Assembly: GCA_027315105.1 (NCBI GenBank)
Contig: DAHUYP010000083.1
Span: 1 to 47,955, forward strand
Origin: Gammaproteobacteria bacterium
GTDB taxonomy: Bacteria > Pseudomonadota > Gammaproteobacteria > Steroidobacterales > Steroidobacteraceae
Direction of reading: 5' to 3'
Length of the DNA: 47,955 bases
The translations under genes were made by a program, and so were the position numbers. The number at the start of each line of letters is the position of its first letter. Position 1 is the stretch's first letter. The notes beneath the pieces are model-generated. The model was not told the DNA's origin. It was given only the letters and a program-made list of their open reading frames with translations, and made no database searches. Positions 9,821-19,218 of the stretch are shown in pieces.

Positions 9821-10516
9821 ATGGATCGCGATTTCATCCTCCGCAACCAGATCGTCGAGCGTTACCTCGCCGGCCGGCTGCCGCTCAAGGGCGCGCAGGA
9901 TTTCGAGCGCTTCTGCCGCGAGCATCCCGAACTGGTCGACGAGATCGCGCTCACCGAGCGCATCAACGGCGCGCTGCGGCTGCTGGATGCCAGCGGCCGC
10001 GCGGCGCCGTGGGAGCAACCGCCCAGCCAATGGTGGCAACGCCTGCCGGTGCTGATCGGAGCGGCGGCCCTGGCGCTGATCCTGGGACTGGCGGCGCTGG
10101 TGCTGGCGGGCAAGCTCGCCGCGCGCGAGCGCATCATCGCGGGCCTGCAGCAGCGGGTCGCAGCGCAACCACTCGATCCGGCCCAGTCCACGCGCCCCGT
10201 CGTCGTGATCCCGAACCGCACCGCGCCTTCGCGGCGCAGCCTGGTCGCGCTCGGCGGCGGCACGGCGCAGATGGCCGACCTGAAATTCGACGTCTCGTGG
10301 TCGAGCTACGCATTGTTCCGCGTGACCATCGACCGCATCGATCAGGGCCGGGTCGCCATCCTGCACAACATGCAGCGCGATTCGAACGGCCATCTGCACC
10401 TGGAGATCAACACCTCGGCGCTCGGCCCGGGCGATTACCAGCTGACCATGGAAGGCATGACCTGGCGCGGCGATGCCGTGCCGCAGGCCTGGGCGACGAT
10501 CAGCATCGTGCACTGA
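9821..10516 (+). CDS. single-pass membrane protein of unknown function, anti-sigma-like layout
   Basis: This 231-residue protein starts at ATG 9821 (MDRDFILRN); an in-frame GTG at 9788 is an alternative. Residues 1-65 are hydrophilic and predicted cytoplasmic (IVERYLAGRLPLKGAQDFERFCREHPEL), a pattern like the short helical heads of anti-sigma or zf-HC2-like proteins, although no zinc ligands are present. One transmembrane segment spans about 68-92 (LPVLIGAAALALILGLAALVLAG). The rest, predicted periplasmic, ends in a beta-rich domain with GDYQLTMEGM. No sigma factor gene lies next to it, so the anti-sigma comparison rests on layout alone. The downstream gene is convergent and ends 29 bases away. 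Confidence 0.65.
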   Translation: MDRDFILRNQIVERYLAGRLPLKGAQDFERFCREHPELVDEIALTERINGALRLLDASGRAAPWEQPPSQWWQRLPVLIGAAALALILGLAALVLAGKLAARERIIAGLQQRVAAQPLDPAQSTRPVVVIPNRTAPSRRSLVALGGGTAQMADLKFDVSWSSYALFRVTIDRIDQGRVAILHNMQRDSNGHLHLEINTSALGPGDYQLTMEGMTWRGDAVPQAWATISIVH

Positions 10517-10545
10517 GCGCGCGCCGCAGCCGCGCGCGGCTGCCT

Positions 10546-13023
10546 TCAATACAGCACGCTGCGCGGCGGCGCACGGATCACCGAGCGCGTGGACGCCAGG
10601 CCGGCCGCGCCCACGGCCAGCAGCGAGGCGAGCACGCCGACGCCCCACAAGGCGGCATTGAAACGGTAGTCCAGATCCAGCGCGTGCGCGAGCCAGGCGC
10701 CGGCCAGCGATGCGCCGCAGGCCGCCAGCAGGCCAGCGAGCGCCCCCATGAGCGCGAATTCCGCCAGCACGCTGGCCACGATCATGGAGCGGCGCGCACC
10801 GAGCACCCGCAGGATCGCGGTCTCGTACAGCCGCTCGTCGCGGCTCGCCTGCACCGCGGCCAGCAATACGGTCAGGCCGGCCAGCAGCGTGAACAGGAAC
10901 ACGCTCTGCACCGCCGTGACCGCCTTGTCGATCACCGCCCGGATCTGTGCCAGCAGGTCGCCGACATCGAACACCGACACACCGGGGAAGCGATGCACGA
11001 GCTGCGCCATCGCGCTGCCGCCGGGCGCCAGGAACGCGCTCGTCATGAAGGTGCCGGCCGCTGCATCGAGCAACCCGGGCGGAAACACCACGAAGAAATT
11101 CGGTCTGAAGCTGTCCCATTTCACCTGGCGAAAACTCGCCACCGTGACCTCCAGGCTCTCGCCCGCGACTTCGAAGCGCAGGCGATCGCCGAGCTTCAGG
11201 CCCATGGACTGCTGATACTCGACCGCCAGCGAGACCAGCGGCTTGCCGTAGTCGGCGCCGGTCCACCAGCGGCCCGCGACGATGCGATTGTCGTCGCCGA
11301 GTTCGGCGGCCCAGGTGAGGTTCTGCTCGCGGTCGGCAAAGCCGCGGCCGCGCGCCGTGTCGAAGTGCAGCGACTGCACCGCCTGGCCGTTGATCGTGCT
11401 GAGGCGTCCACGAATCATCGGCAGCATGCGCGTCAGCTGCGCCCCCTGCGATTGCAGCTCGTGCTGGAAGGCCGCGCGCTGGTCGGGCGGAATATTGACG
11501 AAGAAATAATTGGGCACGTTGGCCGGCAGGCTGGCACGCCAGCCGACCACCAGATCGTTGCGCAGGATCGCCAGCGCCAGCAGCAGCGTGATGCCGAGCC
11601 CGAAGGCCACGATCTGGGCGACGCTTTCGGCGCGCCGTCGCGCCAGGTTCGCTATGCCGTAGCGCCAGGCAATCCCCGCCGGGCCGCGCATCCGCGCCGC
11701 AGCACGTACCAGCAGCGCGCCCGCGATGCCCAGGGCGAGCACGGCGGCCAGCAAGCCGGCCAGAAACCACGCGCTCAGTCGCACGTCGCCGAGGGCCCCG
11801 TAGACCACGCCGGCGAGCGCCAGCGCCGCCGGGGCGCCGGCGGCCAGGAAGTTCATGGCCGGCGGTCCGGCGTCGCGCCGCAACACTCGCACGGCCGGCA
11901 CCTGCGTCAGCTGCAGCAGCGACGGCAAGGCAACCCCCGCGAGCATCGCCGTCGCGACGATGAAGCCGACCAGCGCCGGCCACGGTCCGGCCGGCGGCAG
12001 GTCGGTTCGCAGCACGCCGTGCAGCACGCGCACCAGCCAGAGCTGCGTCACCCAGCCCGCCGCCGCTCCGAGCAGGCTGGCCGCGGCGGCCAGTATCTGC
12101 AGCTGCCACAGGCTGACGCCGAGCACCAGTGCGCGCGAGGCGCCCAGGGTTTTCATCAGTGCGACCGCATCCGTGTGCCGCCGCACATAGCTGCGCGCGC
12201 TCATCGCCATCGCCACGGCGCACAGCAATACGGCGACCAGGCTCGCGAGCGCCAGGAATCTGGCCGCCCGCCGGCTGGCATCGCCGATCTGCGGGCTGGC
12301 ATCGGCAACGTCGGCGATGCGCTCCTGCGGACGTGCGAGCGCCTCGTGCCAGTGCCGGAAGGCGTCCAGCCGCGAGCGCGCGCCGGCCAGCAGCAGCGCG
12401 TAATCCGCGCGGCTGCCCGGCTGCAACAGCCTGGTGGAGGTCAGATCGGCCTCGTTGATGAGCAGCGCCGGAGCGAAATCGACGAAGGTCGAGCTCTGAT
12501 CGGGGCGTGAGATCAGAATGCGCGTCACGCGCAGCGTGCGCGCGCCCACCAGCAGCTCGCCGCCGAGCGACACACCGAGCGCGGCCGCGAGGCGTGAGTC
12601 CGGCCAGGCGTCGCCAGGCGCCGGAATCGCATGCGTGGCGAGGCCGGCGGCGAATGGCCGGTCGGCCACGCTGAGCTGCCCGCGAAGCGGATAGCCCGCG
12701 CTTACGGCGCGCACGCTGGCCAGTTGATTGGCGTCGCCGTTGAAGATCGCGGACAGCATCCGGGTGCGGCGCGCGGTCGTCAGCCCCAGTTGTCGCGCCT
12801 GCGCCTGCTCGTCGGCGACGATCGGAGCGTCCGACTCGACGCGCAGATCCGCCGCCAGCACCTCGCCGGCCTGCATCGCGACGGCCCGCCCGACGCGCTC
12901 GACCAGGAAGCCGACGCCGCTGAGCGCAGCCACCGCCGTCGTCAACGACAGCCACAGGACCGCGAGCTCGCCCGAGCGCCATTCGCGGCGCAGGGCGCGC
13001 AGGGCGAGCACCAGGCTACGCAT
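10546..13023 (-). CDS. ybbP: FtsX-family ABC transporter permease (YbbP-type)
   Basis: This 825-residue inner-membrane protein has the long YbbP layout: an N-terminal membrane helix with a large periplasmic domain, a central block of helices, a second periplasmic domain, and a C-terminal helix bundle with two FtsX domains. Diagnostic pieces include YVRRHTDAVALMKTLGASR (cytoplasmic coupling loop of the first FtsX domain) and ERLYETAILRVLGARR (same loop, second domain). Such permeases work with a MacB/LolD-like ATPase and typically move or extract envelope molecules rather than import solutes; YbbAP has been linked to TesA by conserved linkage, but the substrate is unsettled. The start ATG 13021-13023 overlaps the 3' end of the ATPase gene by 8 bases, implying translational coupling. 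Confidence 0.88.
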   Translation of the reverse strand: MRSLVLALRALRREWRSGELAVLWLSLTTAVAALSGVGFLVERVGRAVAMQAGEVLAADLRVESDAPIVADEQAQARQLGLTTARRTRMLSAIFNGDANQLASVRAVSAGYPLRGQLSVADRPFAAGLATHAIPAPGDAWPDSRLAAALGVSLGGELLVGARTLRVTRILISRPDQSSTFVDFAPALLINEADLTSTRLLQPGSRADYALLLAGARSRLDAFRHWHEALARPQERIADVADASPQIGDASRRAARFLALASLVAVLLCAVAMAMSARSYVRRHTDAVALMKTLGASRALVLGVSLWQLQILAAAASLLGAAAGWVTQLWLVRVLHGVLRTDLPPAGPWPALVGFIVATAMLAGVALPSLLQLTQVPAVRVLRRDAGPPAMNFLAAGAPAALALAGVVYGALGDVRLSAWFLAGLLAAVLALGIAGALLVRAAARMRGPAGIAWRYGIANLARRRAESVAQIVAFGLGITLLLALAILRNDLVVGWRASLPANVPNYFFVNIPPDQRAAFQHELQSQGAQLTRMLPMIRGRLSTINGQAVQSLHFDTARGRGFADREQNLTWAAELGDDNRIVAGRWWTGADYGKPLVSLAVEYQQSMGLKLGDRLRFEVAGESLEVTVASFRQVKWDSFRPNFFVVFPPGLLDAAAGTFMTSAFLAPGGSAMAQLVHRFPGVSVFDVGDLLAQIRAVIDKAVTAVQSVFLFTLLAGLTVLLAAVQASRDERLYETAILRVLGARRSMIVASVLAEFALMGALAGLLAACGASLAGAWLAHALDLDYRFNAALWGVGVLASLLAVGAAGLASTRSVIRAPPRSVLY

Positions 13024-13732
13024 GGCCTGGCGCGGCGCGCGCACCGGCCCCCGGCGCGTCCTCGCGCAATGCGCCCGCGTCCATCGACAGCACGCGCGCG
13101 CAGCGTGCAGCCAGCGAGCGGTCGTGCGTGACCAGCACCAGCGTCGTGTCGGAACCGCCATTGAGCTCGAACAGCAGCTGCGCGATGCGCTCGCCGGTGG
13201 CCGAATCGAGATTGCCGGTGGGTTCGTCGGCGAACAGCACCGCGGGCCGGCCGACCGAGGCGCGCGCCAGCGCGACCCGCTGTTGCTCGCCGCCGGAGAG
13301 CTGGCGCGGGTAGTGCCCGAGGCGCGCCGCCAAGCCCACGCGCGCCAGCATCTCGCTGGCCGCCGGCCGCGCCTCGCTCCGGCCCGCAAGCTCCAGCGGC
13401 AGCATGACGTTCTCGAGCGCGGTGAGCGAGGGCATGAGATGAAAGGACTGGAACACGAAGCCGACGTGCTCGGCACGCACGCGCGCGCGACCGTCCTCGT
13501 CGAGCCGCTCCAGTTGCTCGCCCGCCAGCACGATGCTGCCGGCACTCGGCAGGTCCAGTCCCGCCAGCAGCGCCAGCAGCGTCGATTTACCCGCGCCGGA
13601 GGCACCCGCGATCGCGATCGACTCCGCCCGTCGGACCGTGAGCGAGACGTCGCGCACGATGGTCAGCGGCCCTTCGGGGCTGCTAACCTGCTTGCTCACG
13701 TTTCGGGCCTCGAGAACGATGTCACGCGTCAT
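13016..13732 (-). CDS. ybbA: ABC transporter ATP-binding protein (YbbA/LolD-type)
   Basis: This 238-residue ATPase belongs to the MacB/LolD group. It has Walker A GASGAGKST, Q-loop FVFQSFHLMPSLTALENVMLP, signature LSGGEQQRVALARA, Walker B VLFADEPTGNLDS and switch histidine in LVLVTHDRS. The phrase ADEPTGNLD is typical of this group. It energises the FtsX-type permease encoded directly downstream. The start MTRDIVLEA at 13732 has AGGA five bases upstream; an alternative ATG two codons earlier (13738) lies inside that Shine-Dalgarno stretch. The gene is divergent from tesA, and the two coding regions overlap head-to-head by 14 bases (13719-13732), so each gene's promoter must lie within the other's coding sequence. 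Confidence 0.92.
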   Translation of the reverse strand: MTRDIVLEARNVSKQVSSPEGPLTIVRDVSLTVRRAESIAIAGASGAGKSTLLALLAGLDLPSAGSIVLAGEQLERLDEDGRARVRAEHVGFVFQSFHLMPSLTALENVMLPLELAGRSEARPAASEMLARVGLAARLGHYPRQLSGGEQQRVALARASVGRPAVLFADEPTGNLDSATGERIAQLLFELNGGSDTTLVLVTHDRSLAARCARVLSMDAGALREDAPGAGARAAPGHA

Positions 13733-14408
13733 AGGCATCCTGTCGGCACTGCTGATCGGCCTGGCGATGCCGACGGCGCGTGCCGGGCAGGCCGGCGCCG
13801 GCAACGATCCCGAGCGGCCGGACGAGCGCGCTGCGGTCGTTCTGGTGTTCGGGGATAGCATCAGCGCCGGCTACGGCATCCGCGTCGAGCAGGGCTGGGT
13901 GAGCCTGCTGGCGCGCAAGATCGCACGCGAAGGGTACGGATTCCGGGTGGTAAACGCCAGCGTCAGCGGCGAGACCACGGCCGGCGGCCTGGCAAGACTG
14001 CCCCGCGCGCTGGATGTTCATCGGCCGCGCATCCTGATCCTCGAGCTCGGCGGCAACGACGGCCTGCGCGGCCTGCCGCTCGCCGGCACGCGCGACAACC
14101 TGCAGCGCATGATCGCGCTGGCGCGCGCGCGCCACATCGCCGTGTTGCTGCTCGGCATGCGCCTGCCGCCCAATTATGGTGAACGCTACACCACCGGATT
14201 CACGGCCATGTACTCCGAGCTCGCCCGGGCCGACAGGCTGGCGCTGGTGCCGTTCCTGCTCGACCGGGTGGCGCTGCAGCCGTCATTGATGCAAGCCGAC
14301 GGCATCCATCCGACCGAGACGGGGCAGCCGTTGTTGCTGGACAACGTCTGGCCCAAACTAGAGCCGCTGCTGCGCGCGGCCGCGCCGGCACCGGCCGAGC
14401 ATCGATGA
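13719..14408 (+). CDS. tesA: acyl-CoA thioesterase I / lysophospholipase / arylesterase
   Basis: This 229-residue secreted SGNH hydrolase splits acyl thioesters and esters and is expected in the periplasm. A signal peptide (MSRVIGILSALLIGLAMPTARA) ends near residue 22. The SGNH blocks are all visible: block I VFGDSISAGYG with the nucleophile serine, block II glycine in VSGETTAGG, block III ELGGNDGLRG with the asparagine, and block V DGIHPTETGQ with Asp and His. ATG 13719 was chosen because it begins the signal peptide exactly; the open frame continues upstream into the ABC ATPase gene on the other strand. tesA next to ybbA-ybbP is a known conserved neighbourhood. Its stop overlaps the fadD start (ATGA), so the two are translationally coupled. 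Confidence 0.92.
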   Translation: MSRVIGILSALLIGLAMPTARAGQAGAGNDPERPDERAAVVLVFGDSISAGYGIRVEQGWVSLLARKIAREGYGFRVVNASVSGETTAGGLARLPRALDVHRPRILILELGGNDGLRGLPLAGTRDNLQRMIALARARHIAVLLLGMRLPPNYGERYTTGFTAMYSELARADRLALVPFLLDRVALQPSLMQADGIHPTETGQPLLLDNVWPKLEPLLRAAAPAPAEHR

Positions 14409-16102
14409 CGGGGGTCCTGAAGACGATGGAAAGATTCTGGTTGCCGCAATATCCGCCCGCAGTGCCGGCCGACATCGATCCATTCGAGATCGCCTCGCTC
14501 AAATCGCTGATCGAGGATTCCTGCACGCGCTACGCCGATCGCATCGCCTATCACAGCATGGGCACCGCCATGACCTACGGCGAGATCGACCGGCGCTCGC
14601 GCGCCTTCGGCGCCTGGCTGCAGCAGCGCGCCGGCCTCAAGAGCGGCGATCGCATCGCGATCATGCTGCCGAACCTGCTGCAGTACCCGATCGCCATGTT
14701 CGGCGCGCTGCGCGCCGGCCTCACGGTGGTCAACACCAACCCGCTCTACACCGCCGCGGAGCTCGAGCACCAGCTCAAGGACTCCGGCGCCGCCGCCGTG
14801 GTGGTGCTCGAGAACTTTGCCGCCACGCTCGAGCAGGCGCTGCCCGGCACCGGCGTGCGCCAGGTCATCGTCACCGGCGTCGGCGACCTGCTGCGCAGCC
14901 CCAAGGGGGCGATCGTCAACTTCGTGCTGCGGCACGTGCAGAAGAAGGTCCCGCACTGGCTGATACCGCAGGCCCGCCGCTTTCGCGAGGTGCTCGAGCA
15001 GGGCCGCGATCTGCAGCTGCTGCCCGTGCAGCTGGATCACGACGACATTGCCTATCTGCAATACACCGGAGGCACGACCGGTGTCGCCAAGGGCGCCATG
15101 CTCAGCCACGGCAACCTGGTCGCCAACGTGCTGCAGCTGCGCGCCTGGTTTCAGCAGGTCGCGCTCGACCGGGCGACCTATGTGTGCGCACTGCCGCCCT
15201 ATCACATCTTCTCGCTGACCGCGAACTGCTGGCTGTTCGCGTCCCTCGGCGGCACCGGCGTGCTGATCGCCAATCCACGGGACTTCGCGGGCTTCGTCAA
15301 GCAGCTGCAGGCGCACAAGCCGATGTTCTTCATGGGTGTGAACACGCTGTTCAACGCACTCATGCACACGCCGGGCTTTGGCGACGTCGACTTCTCGCGC
15401 CTGGTGGCCACCATCGCCGGCGGCATGGCGCTGCAGAGCGGCGTCGCCGCGCGCTGGAAGGAGCTGACCGGCTGCAACATCACGCAGGGCTGGGGCCTGA
15501 CCGAGGCCTCGCCGGTCGGCTGCGCCTGCCCGCTGGTCGGGCCGGATGCCGAATTCAACGGCTCGATCGGCCTGCCGGTGCCGTCGACCGAGCTGACGAT
15601 CCGCGATGACGACGGGCGCGATCTCGGCATCGACGCGGTCGGCGAGATCTGCCTGCGCGGACCGCAGGTCATGCGCGGCTACTGGCAGCGGCCCGAGGAG
15701 ACCGCGAAGGTCATGCTGCCGGAAGGCTGGCTGCGCACCGGCGACATCGGGCGCATCAACGCCCGCGGCTTCGTCTTCATCGAGGATCGCAAGAAGGACA
15801 TGATCATCGTGTCGGGCTTCAAGGTCTATCCGAACGAGGTCGAGGACGTGATCGCGCGGTGCCCGGGAGTGCTCGAGGTCGCGGCGGTGGCCAAACCCGA
15901 TGAGCATTCCGGCGAGGTGGTGGCGCTGTTCGTCGTCAGGAAGGATGCATCGCTGACGGAGCAGGCGGTCAGGACCTACGCGCACCAATATCTGACCGCC
16001 TACAAGCGCCCGCAGCTCATCATATTCCGCGACGAGCTGCCGAAGACCAACGTCGGCAAGATCCTGCGCCGCGAGCTGCGCGACCAGCTGGCGGCGCGCT
16101 AG
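14405..16102 (+). CDS. fadD: long-chain fatty acid-CoA ligase
   Basis: This 565-residue adenylating enzyme activates fatty acids to acyl-CoA using ATP and CoA at the inner face of the membrane. The length and N-terminus (MERFWLPQYPPAVPADID) match bacterial FadD. Motifs seen: P-loop YTGGTTGVAKGAMLSH near residue 220, GWGLTEASPVG near 365, the linker GWLRTGDIGRINARGFVFIEDRKKD with the hinge aspartate, and the C-terminal lysine region ELPKTNVGKILRRELRDQ. It overlaps tesA by four bases; a thioesterase and a ligase in one unit suggest recycling of acyl chains released in the envelope. Its stop overlaps the stop end of convergent pyrF by four bases. Confidence 0.93.
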   Translation: MTGVLKTMERFWLPQYPPAVPADIDPFEIASLKSLIEDSCTRYADRIAYHSMGTAMTYGEIDRRSRAFGAWLQQRAGLKSGDRIAIMLPNLLQYPIAMFGALRAGLTVVNTNPLYTAAELEHQLKDSGAAAVVVLENFAATLEQALPGTGVRQVIVTGVGDLLRSPKGAIVNFVLRHVQKKVPHWLIPQARRFREVLEQGRDLQLLPVQLDHDDIAYLQYTGGTTGVAKGAMLSHGNLVANVLQLRAWFQQVALDRATYVCALPPYHIFSLTANCWLFASLGGTGVLIANPRDFAGFVKQLQAHKPMFFMGVNTLFNALMHTPGFGDVDFSRLVATIAGGMALQSGVAARWKELTGCNITQGWGLTEASPVGCACPLVGPDAEFNGSIGLPVPSTELTIRDDDGRDLGIDAVGEICLRGPQVMRGYWQRPEETAKVMLPEGWLRTGDIGRINARGFVFIEDRKKDMIIVSGFKVYPNEVEDVIARCPGVLEVAAVAKPDEHSGEVVALFVVRKDASLTEQAVRTYAHQYLTAYKRPQLIIFRDELPKTNVGKILRRELRDQLAAR

Positions 16103-16887
16103 CCGCGGCGGCCCCGCTCCGAAAGCCCATGCTCGGCGCCATGGCGGCTGCCCGCGGGCGCCGCGAGCGCGGCTGCGATCTGCTGCTGGATGGCCTCGGC
16201 CGCGGCGCGCGGATCGGCGGCATCGCGGATCGGCCGGCCGACCACGATGTAGTCGGCGCCGGATTCGAACGCCTGCGGCACCGTCACGACGCGCTTCTGA
16301 TCGTCCACCGGGCGATTGTCGAGCGGTCTGACCCCGGGCGTGACCACCAGCAGGCTGCGGCCGAGCAGCTCGCGCAGCTTGCGCACTTCCAGCGCCGAGG
16401 ACACGACACCGTCGCAGCCGGCCTCGAGCGCACGGCGCGCGCGCGACAGCACCAGCTGCTCGAGGTCGCATTGGAAGCCGAGATCATCCAGGTCGCCGCG
16501 GTCCAGGCTGGTGAGCACCGTGACCGCCAGGATCTTCACGTCCGCCTTGGCGGCGGCGGCTGCTTCCATGATGGCCTGATTGCCGTGCACGCTGGTGAAG
16601 GTCACGCCGCGATGGCGCAGCTGGCGCACGGCGGCGGCCACGGTCGCGGGGATGTCGAAGAACTTCAGGTCGACGAAGATCTGCTTGCCGCGCGCGGCGA
16701 TCCAATCGAGCAGCTCGAAGTATTGCCCGGCCATGAACAGCTCCAGGCCGATCTTGTAGAACTGCACCGAGTCGCCGAGCCGCTCGATCAGGGCGCGCGC
16801 GTCCGCCGCGTTGGCGACGTCGAGCGCGAAGATCAGGCGCGCTCGCGCGGGGATGTCCTGCGGCGGTGTCCTGGGAACCTCGGCCAC
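16099..16887 (-). CDS. pyrF: orotidine 5'-phosphate decarboxylase
   Basis: This 262-residue TIM-barrel enzyme catalyses the last step of UMP synthesis, decarboxylating OMP. The N-terminal strand LIFALDVANAADA, the catalytic charged network in FVDLKFFDIPATVA (Asp-x-Lys-x-x-Asp), and the phosphate-binding VTPGVRPLDN and ADYIVVGRPI segments are all present. The usual histidine in DLKFHDIP is phenylalanine here, outside the essential lysine/aspartate set. About 20 residues beyond the usual C-terminus are low complexity. The upstream dgt gene ends 6 bases away on the same strand, so pyrF is probably the last gene of the aroK-aroB-dgt-pyrF run. Confidence 0.93.
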   Translation of the reverse strand: MAEVPRTPPQDIPARARLIFALDVANAADARALIERLGDSVQFYKIGLELFMAGQYFELLDWIAARGKQIFVDLKFFDIPATVAAAVRQLRHRGVTFTSVHGNQAIMEAAAAAKADVKILAVTVLTSLDRGDLDDLGFQCDLEQLVLSRARRALEAGCDGVVSSALEVRKLRELLGRSLLVVTPGVRPLDNRPVDDQKRVVTVPQAFESGADYIVVGRPIRDAADPRAAAEAIQQQIAAALAAPAGSRHGAEHGLSERGRRG

Positions 16888-16893
16888 GTCGGC

Positions 16894-18051
16894 TTACGTC
16901 CTTTCGGCGGGATCGAACAGGCGCCGGTGTTCCAGAATAGCATAGCGGTCGGTCATGCCCGCGATGTAGTCGGCGACGGTACGGGCGCGGCCGGCGATGC
17001 CGTCGCGTCCCTCGGCGCGCAGCGCGCCATCGCGGTATTCGGCCGGCAGCAGCTTGATGTCGTCCATGAAGGCCGCGAACAGCTGGCTCACGACCCGCCT
17101 GGCCTTGGTCGTCATGCGCAATACGCGCTGGTGCCGATAGACCTGCTCGCGCAGGAACTGCTTGAGCTGCAGATGCTGCTCGCGCATGGGCTCGCTCATG
17201 CCGATCAGCGGCGCGGGCTGGGAGCGCACCTGCTCGATGTCCGCCGGCGCCGCCGCGCGCAGTCGCGCCAGGCTCGACTCGATCACGTCGATCACGACCT
17301 CGTTGACCATGCGGCGCACCGTCTCGTGCACCCTGCGCCGGCCCTGCAGATCCGGGTACAGGCGCATGACCTGGTCGAACTGCCGGCGCAGCAGCGGCAC
17401 TTCGACCACGGCCTCGAGGCTGATCAGGCCGGCGCGAATGCCGTCGTCGACGTCGTGGTTGTTGTAGGCGATCTCGTCCGCCAGGTTCGCCAGCTGCGCT
17501 TCCAGGCCGCTCTGGCGGCGCTGCAGGAAGCGCTCGCCGAGCTCGCCGAGCTCGCGCGCCTTCGACACGGCGCAATGCTTGAGGATGCCTTCGCGGCATT
17601 CGAAGGTCAGATTCAGGCCCGGAAACTGCGCGTAGCGCTCCTCGAGCTCATCGACCGTGCGCAAGGACTGCAGATTGTGCTCGAAGCCGCCGTGAGCGCG
17701 CATGCAGTCGTTGAGCGCGTCCTGCCCGGCGTGGCCGAACGGCGTGTGGCCGAGGTCGTGGGCCAGGGCGATGGCCTCGGTCAGGGTCTCGTTGAGCGCC
17801 AGCGCTCGGGCAATGGAGCGCCCGATCTGCGCCACCTCGCTCGAGTGGGTCACCCGGGTGCGATAGAGGTCGCCCTCGTGGTTGACGAACACCTGCGTCT
17901 TGTAGGCCAGGCGGCGAAACGCGTTGGAATGAATGATGCGGTCGCGGTCGCGCTGAAACTCGCTGCGGTACTGCGGCGGCGGCTCGGGATGGCGGCGGCC
18001 GCGCGTGCGCGCATCGTGCGCGGCGTAGGCGGCAAGCTCTGCGCCGTTCAT
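16894..18051 (-). CDS. dgt: deoxyguanosinetriphosphate triphosphohydrolase-like protein (HD domain)
   Basis: This 385-residue HD-superfamily enzyme is predicted to remove triphosphate from dGTP or other dNTPs. The metal centre is visible: [16 protein letters not shown] supplies the first histidine, [17 protein letters not shown] is the HD pair with flanking histidines, and [15 protein letters not shown] supplies the distal aspartate. The N-terminus [26 protein letters not shown] is highly typical of dGTPase-like proteins. The length fits the short form that acts on several dNTPs rather than the longer E. coli Dgt. The start ATG 18051 overlaps the aroB stop by four bases. aroB-dgt is a common order in Xanthomonadales and Pseudomonadales. 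Confidence 0.9.
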   Translation of the reverse strand: MNGAELAAYAAHDARTRGRRHPEPPPQYRSEFQRDRDRIIHSNAFRRLAYKTQVFVNHEGDLYRTRVTHSSEVAQIGRSIARALALNETLTEAIALAHDLGHTPFGHAGQDALNDCMRAHGGFEHNLQSLRTVDELEERYAQFPGLNLTFECREGILKHCAVSKARELGELGERFLQRRQSGLEAQLANLADEIAYNNHDVDDGIRAGLISLEAVVEVPLLRRQFDQVMRLYPDLQGRRRVHETVRRMVNEVVIDVIESSLARLRAAAPADIEQVRSQPAPLIGMSEPMREQHLQLKQFLREQVYRHQRVLRMTTKARRVVSQLFAAFMDDIKLLPAEYRDGALRAEGRDGIAGRARTVADYIAGMTDRYAILEHRRLFDPAERT

Positions 18052-19124
18052 CCGAAGTGCGCCGCCAGCGTGTCGGCCAGCACGGAGTCCGGATAGTCGG
18101 CCGTCACCATGGCCCTGCCCAGCGCCTCGAGCAGCACCAGGCGCACGCGGCCCGCCTGCACCTTCTTGTCGACCCGCATGTAATCGAGTGCGCGCGCGGC
18201 GCCGATCCGCGGCGGTTCCACCGGCAAGCCCGCGCGCTGCAGCAGCGTGCGCAGCCGCTCGACCAGCGCGGCGTCCACGCCGCCCAGGCGCTGCGACAGG
18301 TCGACCGCGATCAGCATGCCGGTGCCGACCGCTTCCCCGTGCAGCCATTCGACGTAACCGGTCGCCGCCTCGATCGCATGGCCGAAGGTGTGGCCGAGAT
18401 TGAGCAGCGCGCGTTCCCCCTGTTCGCGCTCATCGCGCGCGACGAAGCTCGCCTTGATCTCGCACGAGCGGTGGATCGCGTGCGCCAGTGCCGCCGGTTC
18501 GCGTGCCAGCAGCGCATCGAGGTTCGATTCGATCCAGTCGAAGAAGCCGGCGTCGCAGATCAGGCCATACTTGATGACCTCGGCCAGGCCGGCCCGCAGC
18601 TCGCGCTCGGGCAGGCTCTGCAGCAGGTCGGTGTCGGCGATCACGGCCCGCGGCTGATGGAAGGCGCCGATCAGATTCTTGCCGCCGGGGTGATTGACCG
18701 CGGTCTTGCCGCCGACCGAGGAATCGACGTCGGCCAGCAGCGTGGTCGGAACCTGGACCCAATCGACGCCACGCTGATAACAGGCGGCAACGAACCCGGC
18801 CAGGTCGCCGATCACGCCGCCGCCGAGGGCGAGCACCACGGCGTCGCGCCCCAGGCGGTTCGCAACCATGACGTCGAACACCCGGCTCGCGCTGTCGAGC
18901 GTCTTGTACTGCTCGCCGTCGGGCAGGATCACTTCGATGACGCGGCGCGGTGCCAGCGCCTGCCTGAGCGTGTCGGCGTACAGCGGCGCGACGATGGTAT
19001 TGCTCACCAGCACCGCATCGCGTCCCGGAACGTGCCGCTCCAGCAGCGCGCGCGCGCGCAGCAGCCCCGGGCCGATCAGGATCGGGTAGGAGCGCGCACC
19101 GAGATCGACGGTCAGTGTCTGCAT
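18048..19124 (-). CDS. aroB: 3-dehydroquinate synthase
   Basis: This 358-residue enzyme converts DAHP to 3-dehydroquinate, step two of the shikimate pathway, using NAD and a divalent metal. The NAD-binding block [22 protein letters not shown] and the signature [20 protein letters not shown] are complete. The metal ligands are expected in AEVIKYG (Glu), GHTFGHAIE (His) and [10 protein letters not shown] (His). ATG 19124 (MQTLTVDLG) was chosen; an upstream in-frame extension is Pro-rich and lacks conservation features. aroK lies 94 bases upstream on the same strand. Confidence 0.95.
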   Translation of the reverse strand: MQTLTVDLGARSYPILIGPGLLRARALLERHVPGRDAVLVSNTIVAPLYADTLRQALAPRRVIEVILPDGEQYKTLDSASRVFDVMVANRLGRDAVVLALGGGVIGDLAGFVAACYQRGVDWVQVPTTLLADVDSSVGGKTAVNHPGGKNLIGAFHQPRAVIADTDLLQSLPERELRAGLAEVIKYGLICDAGFFDWIESNLDALLAREPAALAHAIHRSCEIKASFVARDEREQGERALLNLGHTFGHAIEAATGYVEWLHGEAVGTGMLIAVDLSQRLGGVDAALVERLRTLLQRAGLPVEPPRIGAARALDYMRVDKKVQAGRVRLVLLEALGRAMVTADYPDSVLADTLAAHFG

Positions 19125-19218
19125 TGGGGGCGGCGACGGCTGCGGTGGATCGGCCCCGCAGCCGACCCCAGAGCGCAAGTATACGTGCTGCCGCGCGCGC
19201 GCGGCCGGGCTGCCCGTG

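Noticed and set aside
9620..12982. An 1120-codon minus-strand frame over the YbbP gene
   Set aside because: It is the same strand but a different frame from the FtsX-type permease, and runs antisense into the next gene. It shows no domain and extreme Arg/Ala content.
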